NCBI GenBank assembly: GCA_965229525.1
Contig: OZ245886.1
Location: 3,575,230-3,639,229, forward strand
Source of the DNA: HXMU1420-13 sp965229525
GTDB taxonomy: Bacteria; Bacteroidota; Rhodothermia; Balneolales; Balneolaceae
Reading direction: 5' to 3'
DNA: 64,000 bases
Below are positions 57,393 through 64,000 of this stretch, piece by piece (the first letter of the stretch is position 1; the number at the start of each line of letters is the position of its first letter). The notes below the pieces were generated by a model. That model did not search any database, was not told the DNA's origin, and saw only the letters and a list, made by a program, of their open reading frames with translations. A program made the position numbers and the translations under genes.

Positions 57393-58412
57393 ATGAGTAT
57401 CTGGAAAAGTACATTCCTCTGTTTATTAGGTGGTTTCATTGGATTTCTAAGCGCTACAAACATAGCTGCTCAAACAGTTAGTTTGTCTAGTGATGTTGAT
57501 TCTGTCTCTGTTGGTGACATTATTCACCTAAACATTAAAGTGCAGTTAAATCAAGAAGTTGATGATCTAATCTACCCGGACTCATCTGCATTTCCACAAG
57601 AGTTAATCTGGTTAAGTGTACAACAATTTAAACTAACAGATTTCTCAGATAGCTTAAGTTACAGGGTTCAATATTTCTCAAATCAGGATGTTTTCATTCC
57701 ATCATTTCCAATTGGACTGGTCACCCAAAATGATACAAATTTAGTTTTTAGTAACTCATTAACTCTCCCTTTTAAGAGTGTACTCTCATCAAATGAAGTT
57801 GAGTTAAAACCGATTAAACCCATATTGCAATTCACTTCCTTTCCATGGGGTTTACTTCTTATTGCTATCGTAATTCTTGCTGCTTTAATTTGGGCTTATT
57901 TCACGTTTGCGAAAAAAGAGCCTGTGCAAGAAATTGTTAAGATCACGAAACCAGTTCCATTTTCGAATCCATTAATGCAGCTTGAGAATCAATTGAAGTT
58001 GTTAAAATCAGACTATAATCTCGCAGAGACTAGAGATTTTAAATATTTCTACAGTACTGTAAGTGATTCTATTCGTGAATATTACGAGGAGCTTTACCAA
58101 ATTCCTGCACTGGAATCTACAACACGAGAAGTACTTCGATATTTAGATGCATTTGGTGTTGATCACGAAATGATTCAAAGCACTAGATCTGTCTTAAATA
58201 AATCAGATATGGTTAAGTTTGCTAAGTACGAACCAACCTTAGAAAATGCCTGGATTTGTTACGCTGATGCTGTTGATTTTGTAGAACGTGCTAAATTAAT
58301 AGATGCTTCCAGAATTGCTAGAAAGAAAGCAGATTATGAAAGCCAGTGGATGCAGAAAGAAGTGACCGAAAATGAGCATGAGGAAACGCAGTTTAGTAAG
58401 GAGGAAGCTTAA
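57393..58412 (+). CDS. BatD/DUF4381-like membrane protein
   Basis: A 339-residue protein with an N-terminal signal peptide (to about residue 26), an Ig-like exported domain (about 27-145, SVSVGDIIHLNIKV), a membrane helix (about 152-172) and a cytoplasmic helical domain with IREYYEELYQIPALESTTREVLRYL, similar to DUF4381-type proteins encoded in Bat operons. It is followed with a 1-base stop/start overlap (TAATG) by the VWA protein, so the two are coupled. It probably supports the same membrane complex; function is not known. Confidence 0.72.
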   Translation: MSIWKSTFLCLLGGFIGFLSATNIAAQTVSLSSDVDSVSVGDIIHLNIKVQLNQEVDDLIYPDSSAFPQELIWLSVQQFKLTDFSDSLSYRVQYFSNQDVFIPSFPIGLVTQNDTNLVFSNSLTLPFKSVLSSNEVELKPIKPILQFTSFPWGLLLIAIVILAALIWAYFTFAKKEPVQEIVKITKPVPFSNPLMQLENQLKLLKSDYNLAETRDFKYFYSTVSDSIREYYEELYQIPALESTTREVLRYLDAFGVDHEMIQSTRSVLNKSDMVKFAKYEPTLENAWICYADAVDFVERAKLIDASRIARKKADYESQWMQKEVTENEHEETQFSKEEA

Positions 58413-59407
58413 TGGAATGGGCTAATCCTGAGTGGTTATTTGCGTTGATTATCATTCCCATCCTACTTGGAATGTATATATATCGCCATTTTGCAAAAAA
58501 ACATGCCGCTTTAACATTTTCTACCGTTCAATTTTTTGAGGGTCTGGATGGGAACTGGAGATCATATATTCATTGGCTAAATAAAGCGTTGGTACTTGGT
58601 GGCCTATCATTTTTGATATTAGCTCTAGCTCGCCCTCAAGATAAATTGACAACCATAGAAAGAAATGCCGAAGGTATAGATATCGTGATGGTGTTGGATA
58701 TGAGCTCCAGCATGAAAGCCGAAGATTTAAAGCCAAATCGATTTGAGGCCGCCCGCGAGGTTGCCAAACAATTTGTGGATAAGCGAATTTCAGATCGAAT
58801 AGGTTTAGTGACTTTTGCCATGAAATCGTTCACTGTTTGTCCCCCAACACTCGATTACCGACTTCTTAAAGACTTGATTGATGAAGTAAGTATGGGTGTA
58901 ATCGAAGACGGAACGGCTATTGGTATGGGCATTGCAACTGCGATTAATCGATTGAAAGACAGTGAAGCTACAAGTAAAGTAATTATCCTCCTCACTGATG
59001 GTCAAAACAATGCCGGTGAAATTGATCCAGTTACCGCTGCTGATTTAGCAGTTACCTATGGAATCAAAATTTATACCATAGGAGCCGGTACTCGAGGTAC
59101 TGCCCCCTACCCCGTTCAGGATCCAATTTTTGGTCGTCGATATCAAAATATTCAGGTGAATATTGATGAGGAGATGCTAACCTCTGTTGCTGAACTTACA
59201 GGTGGAAAGTATTATCGTGCTACAAATTCTGATCAATTGACAAGCATTTATGATGAAATCGACCAACTTGAAAGATCGAAAGTTGAAGAGGTGATTTATA
59301 CAGATTATGAAGATCGCTATCCAATGTATTTAGGCTACGCATTTACATTTTTATTGATCGGATTTCTTTCAGAAAAAATTTGGTTACGAGGACTCACAGA
59401 GCGATAA
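58412..59407 (+). CDS. BatA/BatB-type VWA membrane protein
   Basis: A 331-residue membrane protein with hydrophobic segments at about 8-25 and 58-74 and a C-terminal one at about 305-325. Between them is a von Willebrand factor A domain with the metal-binding MIDAS motif DMSSS (Asp96, Ser98, Ser100) and further elements TAIGMGIATAIN and IILLTDGQNNAGE. This layout is that of BatA/BatB, implicated in oxygen tolerance or envelope processes in Bacteroides. It overlaps the preceding gene by one base (TAATG). A palindrome CGATAAAATTTTATCG crosses the stop codon. Confidence 0.88.
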   Translation: MEWANPEWLFALIIIPILLGMYIYRHFAKKHAALTFSTVQFFEGLDGNWRSYIHWLNKALVLGGLSFLILALARPQDKLTTIERNAEGIDIVMVLDMSSSMKAEDLKPNRFEAAREVAKQFVDKRISDRIGLVTFAMKSFTVCPPTLDYRLLKDLIDEVSMGVIEDGTAIGMGIATAINRLKDSEATSKVIILLTDGQNNAGEIDPVTAADLAVTYGIKIYTIGAGTRGTAPYPVQDPIFGRRYQNIQVNIDEEMLTSVAELTGGKYYRATNSDQLTSIYDEIDQLERSKVEEVIYTDYEDRYPMYLGYAFTFLLIGFLSEKIWLRGLTER

Positions 59408-59484
59408 AATTTTATCGTAACTTTTATTATACAGCAACCAAAACTGTATCTTCCACTCTTTTTTAATATCTGTTAAATCAACAA

Positions 59485-62400
59485 ATGTCTGTTACCGACT
59501 TTAAGTCTTCGCTCGAGCAATCTTCAATTCCTTCAAAAATCTTCAGTGAAATTAAAAATGGTGGCACATTACATCTTAAAGGGGTTGTAGGTTCGCTTAC
59601 ATCTTTTTTGATTGATGGACTTATAGAAGCTGCATCCACACAAATATTAATTACGCATACCGATGAACAAGCTCGAATCTTTAAGTCAGACTTATCGCTC
59701 ATATCAAAATCAGAGGTAATATATTTCCCTGCAACCAATCATAAACCATATGATGCAGGGCAAATACAAGACTCTTCGCTACTTGTTCAACGATCAGATG
59801 CAATTCAAGCCATTCAATCAGTAAAAAGGAAATTAGTAGTTACCTCTGCTGAAGCTTTGTTCGATAAAGTTGCCCCACCTTCACAGATTAATGATGTGAG
59901 TATTTTAGTGAAACGTGGCACAGAAGTTGAACCTGAAATATTGAGAAAAGAACTTGTAGATCAGGCTTATCAGCCGGTGCGATTCGTAGATCAACCAGGG
60001 GAATTTGCTGTCCGCGGGGGAATTATTGATGTATTCCCCTTTTCTGGTGAATACCCTATTCGTTTAGAATTCTTCGGGGATGAAGTGGATTCGATACGGG
60101 AATTTGATGCTAGTTCGCAACGATCAATTTCTTTCCTGAACGAGGTTAAAATTGTACCCGATTTATCAAATTTGCCAGATGTAGAAAAAGACAACCTGCT
60201 TTCCTATTTCGATAAAGATTCATTGATCTATATAAAAGATGCTGCAATAGTTGAATCAGTATTTGAATCGAAATTTGAAAAAGCAGAAGAAGCCTTTAGC
60301 GATGCAGATGATGAAGCTTCTGAGCCTAATACTCTATTCTTATCTAAAGAGGAATATCGTTCGCATATATCTTCATTTAACAGGCAAATATTATTAGGTG
60401 CTAAATCATCAACATCCACAAAGATAATAGACCTTGAAAGCAAGCCTCAACCCGATTTTCATGGGAATTTCGATTTATTAAAAAAAGATATTGAAGCGAA
60501 TTCTGAGAAAGGATTAAAAACCGTCATATTCTGTGATAATGATGGACAGGAGAAAAGGTTCAATGAATTACTTGGACCACCGGAACCACATTTTAATTAT
60601 CAGCTCCGCGTCGAGTCGTTACATCAGGGGTTTATCCTCCCCGAAATCAAGCTGGCTCTTTATACCGACCATCAGATTTTCAACCGATACTATCGCCCTA
60701 AACTCAAAAAAAGAAAGTACTCGGGTGGAATTTCATTTAAGGAGCTGAAAGATCTTTCGATGGGCGATTATGTGGTTCATGTTGACTATGGAATTGGAAA
60801 ATTTGCAGGCTTTAAAAAAATTCAAGTCAAGAATTCGGAGCAGGAAGTTGTTGTACTTCGCTATCAGGAAGACTCGCTCCTTTATGTGAATGTCTCATCC
60901 CTTCATAAACTTCAAAAATACTCTGGCAAAGAAGGAACAGCCCCACGAGTTACGAAATTAGGTTCTGGTGAATGGGCACGCAAGAAAGCTCAAACCAAAA
61001 GAAAAGTAAAAGACATTGCCCGAGAATTGATCAAACTTTATGCAAAAAGAAAGCTTCAAAAGGCACATGCTTTTGCCGGTGATAGCGGTTGGCAAATCGA
61101 AATGGAAGCACGATTTGAATATGAAGAAACTCCGGATCAAAACGATGCTATTCTCGCTGTTAAACAGGATATGGAAACCAAACAGCCCATGGACCGATTA
61201 GTTTGTGGGGATGTAGGATTTGGTAAAACCGAAGTTGCCGTTCGCGCCGCATTTAAAGCGGTAATGGATCATAAACAAGTTGGGGTTTTGGTGCCAACCA
61301 CCATTCTAGCTGAACAACATGCGAAAACATTCATCAAAAGGATGAAAAACTTTCCGGTGCGGATAGAGGTACTATCCCGTTTCAGAACGAAAGCCGAACA
61401 AACGAAAGTAATTAAAGACCTTAAAGAAGGAAATGTTGACATCGTAATTGGTACACACCGAATCCTTTCTAAAGATGTTCAATTCAAAGATCTAGGGTTA
61501 ATTGTTGTTGATGAAGAGCAACGATTTGGGGTTTCTGCAAAAGAGAAACTTAAAGAATTTCGAGCAACTGTAGACGTTCTTACTCTCACGGCTACCCCCA
61601 TACCACGAACACTACAATATTCTTTGATGGGAGCTCGCGATTTAAGTGTGATTAATACTCCTCCACCAAATCGCCAGCCTGTTTATACCGAAATTCACTC
61701 TTTTAATGAAGAGTTAATTCGAGATGCCATACTTCAGGAAATGAGCCGTGGCGGACAGGTATTCTTTATCCACAATCGGGTAAAAAATATCGAAGAAGTG
61801 GCAGAAATGATCCGTCGGTTAGTACCGGATATCCGGGTTCGATTTGGTCACGGCCAGATGACGGCCAGTCAGCTTGAGAAGATCATCGAAGACTTTTATT
61901 CCCATAAATTTGATGTGCTTGTATCAACCAATATTGTTGAAAATGGAATTGATATTGCCAATGCGAACACCATCCTGATAAATAATGCAGATAATTTTGG
62001 GTTAGCTGAATTGCACCAGCTTAGGGGGCGAGTTGGCCGCTCGAATAGAAAAGCATTTTGCTATTTAATTACACGCCCTATTGAAACTCTTACAACCGAG
62101 GCAAGAAAACGACTACTAGCCTTAGAAGAATTCTCCGACTTAGGCTCAGGATTTAATATCGCTATGCGAGATTTAGACATCCGAGGAGCAGGTGATATTC
62201 TGGGAGGAGAACAAAGTGGGTTCATCAACGATATAGGGTTCGATCTTTATAGCAAAATTCTTAATGATGCAGTTCGGGAACTAAAAGAAAGCGAGTTTTC
62301 TGAATTATTTGAGGGTATTGAAGCAGAAGTTGAACTCCCCGAGACGTTAATCGAAATTGATGAAACCGCTCTCCTACCTACTGAATATATTTTGGATAAT

Positions 62401-62802
62401 GTGGAGAGACTAAATCTTTACCGAAAATTGGCGCAAGCTAAGACAGATAAAGATATTGATGAATGGCAGGAGGAAATCGAAGATCGTTTTGGAAAACCAC
62501 CTAAAGAAGCTCAAACTCTAATCCTTGTTACCAGAATCAAACTATTTGCATCAAAATCGTTCTTCACAAAGGCAACTATTCGTGCGGGTAGAATGTGGTT
62601 GGTTTGCCCAAAAGCAGGTACAGAGATTGGAGAGTATTATTACAAAAACAATGTGTTCCAGTCTACACTTCAAAAGCTTGAGAAGTCTAAAAAAGATAAG
62701 TTCCAGATTATCCAGAAGAATGAGGTCGTCCGCTTCGCTATTCAAGACATACCTGACTATCAATCTGCATATACCTTCCTAAAGAAATTATCAGCCGAGT
62801 GA
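59485..62802 (+). CDS. mfd: Transcription-repair coupling factor Mfd
   Basis: A 1105-residue ATP-driven DNA translocase that removes stalled RNA polymerase and recruits UvrA. The N-terminal UvrB-like part is at about 20-360 (FPATNHKPYDAGQ, EFAVRGGIIDVFP). The RNA-polymerase-interacting CarD-like domain is at about 422-490 (MGDYVVHVDYGIGKFAG), the RecG-like helicase has Walker A Lys581 (GDVGFGKTE) and DEEQ at 676-679, followed by ATPIPRTLQYSLMGARDLS, HNRVKNIEEVAEMI and QLRGRVGRS. The C-terminal D7 domain is present. Full length and normal start (ATG, 77 bases after the VWA gene). Confidence 0.97.
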   Translation: MSVTDFKSSLEQSSIPSKIFSEIKNGGTLHLKGVVGSLTSFLIDGLIEAASTQILITHTDEQARIFKSDLSLISKSEVIYFPATNHKPYDAGQIQDSSLLVQRSDAIQAIQSVKRKLVVTSAEALFDKVAPPSQINDVSILVKRGTEVEPEILRKELVDQAYQPVRFVDQPGEFAVRGGIIDVFPFSGEYPIRLEFFGDEVDSIREFDASSQRSISFLNEVKIVPDLSNLPDVEKDNLLSYFDKDSLIYIKDAAIVESVFESKFEKAEEAFSDADDEASEPNTLFLSKEEYRSHISSFNRQILLGAKSSTSTKIIDLESKPQPDFHGNFDLLKKDIEANSEKGLKTVIFCDNDGQEKRFNELLGPPEPHFNYQLRVESLHQGFILPEIKLALYTDHQIFNRYYRPKLKKRKYSGGISFKELKDLSMGDYVVHVDYGIGKFAGFKKIQVKNSEQEVVVLRYQEDSLLYVNVSSLHKLQKYSGKEGTAPRVTKLGSGEWARKKAQTKRKVKDIARELIKLYAKRKLQKAHAFAGDSGWQIEMEARFEYEETPDQNDAILAVKQDMETKQPMDRLVCGDVGFGKTEVAVRAAFKAVMDHKQVGVLVPTTILAEQHAKTFIKRMKNFPVRIEVLSRFRTKAEQTKVIKDLKEGNVDIVIGTHRILSKDVQFKDLGLIVVDEEQRFGVSAKEKLKEFRATVDVLTLTATPIPRTLQYSLMGARDLSVINTPPPNRQPVYTEIHSFNEELIRDAILQEMSRGGQVFFIHNRVKNIEEVAEMIRRLVPDIRVRFGHGQMTASQLEKIIEDFYSHKFDVLVSTNIVENGIDIANANTILINNADNFGLAELHQLRGRVGRSNRKAFCYLITRPIETLTTEARKRLLALEEFSDLGSGFNIAMRDLDIRGAGDILGGEQSGFINDIGFDLYSKILNDAVRELKESEFSELFEGIEAEVELPETLIEIDETALLPTEYILDNVERLNLYRKLAQAKTDKDIDEWQEEIEDRFGKPPKEAQTLILVTRIKLFASKSFFTKATIRAGRMWLVCPKAGTEIGEYYYKNNVFQSTLQKLEKSKKDKFQIIQKNEVVRFAIQDIPDYQSAYTFLKKLSAE

Positions 62803-62815
62803 TGTACATTCCCGA

Positions 62816-63736
62816 ATGAACATAGATCAAGCAGCTGAAATTATTCTAAATGGTGGAATTGTAGCCTTCCCTACTGAAACGGTTTATGGACTTGGTGCAG
62901 ATGCATGGAATCCAACAGCAATTGCTGCAGTTTTTGAAACAAAAGGGCGTCCTTCCGACAATCCATTGATAGTACACGTACACTCAGAAGATGATATCCA
63001 CGACTTTGCCATCGACATACCGGATAAAGCTCATACATTGATTGAGGAATTTTGGCCGGGTCCATTAACACTTGTTTTAAAAAAGCGCCCAGAAGTGTTA
63101 GACGCGGTGACAGCAGGTTTAGATACGGTGGCTTTAAGAATGCCGGATCATGAAATTGCTTTAGAATTAATAAGTAAAACTGGTCCTTTAGTCGCACCCA
63201 GCGCCAATCATTCCGGAAAGCCTTCTCCAACTAAAGCCGAACACGTGATTGATGATTTCGGTGACGATGTATTCGTTCTGGATGGAAATGCCACTAAGAT
63301 CGGTGTTGAATCTACAGTGGTTGATTTAACAGAATTTATTCCTGCCGTGCTTAGACCCGGCTCAATAAGTAGAAAGCAAATTGAAGAAGTATTGGGTGGA
63401 TTTGTGGAAGAATCTTTTTTCCATCAGTTAAAAAATCCAAAAAGTCCTGGGCAGAAGTATTCTCACTATAAACCTAAGGCAAATGTGCGATGGTTAGGCG
63501 ATAACGAACTACTCGACTCGCCACACGCTCTCTATTTGATCCAATCGGAAACAAAAACATCTGCAAACGTTGTATCCTATCACCATGACTTAAATCACCT
63601 TGCCAAAGAATTATTCGATCGCTTTAGACAGGCAGATCTAGAAGGTTTTGAAGAAGTTGTTATTGAGCCGCTAGATGTGAACCATTCGTTATTTGCTGCC
63701 TTACATAATCGAATTTCAAAAGCGATTGGGATTTAG
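62816..63736 (+). CDS. L-threonylcarbamoyladenylate synthase, Sua5 type
   Basis: A 306-residue enzyme making threonylcarbamoyl-AMP for the t6A37 modification of ANN-decoding tRNAs. The YrdC domain (about 1-195) shows GGIVAFPTETVYGLGADAW, KGRPSDNPLIVHV, FWPGPLTLVLKK and APSANHSGKPSPTKAEHV. The added C-terminal domain (about 210-306, GQKYSHYKPKA) makes it Sua5 rather than short TsaC. It lies 13 bases after mfd and is probably cotranscribed. The last 4 bases overlap the end of the convergent CheW-like gene. Confidence 0.94.
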   Translation: MNIDQAAEIILNGGIVAFPTETVYGLGADAWNPTAIAAVFETKGRPSDNPLIVHVHSEDDIHDFAIDIPDKAHTLIEEFWPGPLTLVLKKRPEVLDAVTAGLDTVALRMPDHEIALELISKTGPLVAPSANHSGKPSPTKAEHVIDDFGDDVFVLDGNATKIGVESTVVDLTEFIPAVLRPGSISRKQIEEVLGGFVEESFFHQLKNPKSPGQKYSHYKPKANVRWLGDNELLDSPHALYLIQSETKTSANVVSYHHDLNHLAKELFDRFRQADLEGFEEVVIEPLDVNHSLFAALHNRISKAIGI

Positions 63737-64000
63737 GCCACTTTCTTTTCAGCCTGTACAAAAGCTTCAAGATTTAAAATCTGAATGGCTTGTTCATTTA
63801 TAATGCACATTTCCTGAACCAACTCATTTTTTACAGGGGCCTCGATAATTTCATCAATTTCCAGTGTTGAATCGAGTGAATCAACGGTTATACCGAATAC
63901 AACTTCCTGATAATTTACAATCACAATTACATCGCGATTTATCCTATCGTTTAAAGCTTCATACAGGCTGCCAAATAATTTAATCATCAATTTGAGTGTA
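63733..64000 (-). CDS. CheW-like protein, C-terminal part (cut by window edge)
   Basis: The frame is open from the right window edge to the stop at 63733, so the N-terminus lies outside. The visible 89 residues (LKLMIKLFGSLYEAL, VIVIVNYQEVVFGITVDSLDSTLEID, ILNLEAF) match the second half of a CheW fold: LIDLRxLF-like strand, VxVVxxxxxxxGLxVDxV strand pair, and a final hydrophobic strand. CheW couples chemoreceptors to CheA. A TTG at 63990 could serve as start only for a very truncated protein and is not favoured. The upstream part is needed for certainty. Confidence 0.65.
   Translation of the reverse strand, partial: TLKLMIKLFGSLYEALNDRINRDVIVIVNYQEVVFGITVDSLDSTLEIDEIIEAPVKNELVQEMCIINEQAIQILNLEAFVQAEKKVA

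Noticed and set aside
59402..59417. 16-base palindrome CGATAAAATTTTATCG as terminator of the VWA gene
   Set aside because: It has no loop, is AT-rich and is not followed by a clear T-run, so a stable terminator hairpin is unlikely.

Overview
The window is AT-rich chromosomal DNA from a Gram-negative bacterium of the Bacteroidota superphylum, most probably Balneolota (Balneola/Gracilimonas-like). Three secreted proteins end in the YPNPFNPST-type C-terminal sorting domain of type IX secretion, common in Balneolota, Rhodothermota and Ignavibacteria. Shine-Dalgarno sites are mostly weak, several leaders carry a TAnnTTTG-like -7 box, and at least five genes appear to start with TTG. I see no tRNA, rRNA, CRISPR array, insertion sequence or prophage; this looks like ordinary core chromosome interrupted by very large surface-protein genes.

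Left part (1-13.6 kb). The conserved rimP-nusA-infB translation/transcription operon runs leftward, with infB cut by the window edge and a hairpin plus T-run in the rimP leader. Rightward follow a BNR/sortilin-repeat secreted protein, a DUF192 lipoprotein and a PQQ-type sugar dehydrogenase-like protein with a sorting domain. Leftward again are prfB (with an intact programmed +1 frameshift), nadB, coaE and fbp, then a small YqjD-like membrane protein and a divergent molybdenum-carrier-family protein.

Middle (13.6-34.8 kb). A leftward pair encodes a beta-helix-like protein and a 1265-residue protein with five 74-residue repeats and a sorting domain. Next is an asymmetric heterodimeric ABC exporter whose two halves flank an RNase Z gene that carries an RGG-rich tail and an altered metal motif, with a DUF1446/AtuA-like gene upstream. 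A 2022-residue subtilase has an unusual architecture. An LPP20-like lipoprotein, an HtrA protease, RecO and a single-domain response regulator complete this part.

The most striking region is 34.8-54.8 kb. Four tightly packed leftward genes (161, about 892, 2414 and 3131 residues) all carry signal peptides and DUF11/SdrD-B-type repeats. One of them, the 2414-residue protein, joins exported DUF11 domains to a predicted outer-membrane beta-barrel of roughly 750 residues and to C-terminal OmpA-like domains. The other three end in a DUF11-like domain and lack the type IX sorting signal used by neighbouring exported proteins. I propose that they form a dedicated surface assembly, possibly anchored or exported by the barrel protein. 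A CheY-like regulator begins 4 bases after the last gene.

Right part (54.8-64 kb). Bat-like aerotolerance-type genes (DUF58; a BatD/DUF4381-like membrane protein; a VWA protein) are interrupted by a convergent M23 metallopeptidase lipoprotein. Then come mfd (transcription-repair coupling), a Sua5/TsaC tRNA-modification gene, and the C-terminal part of a CheW-like gene cut by the right edge.
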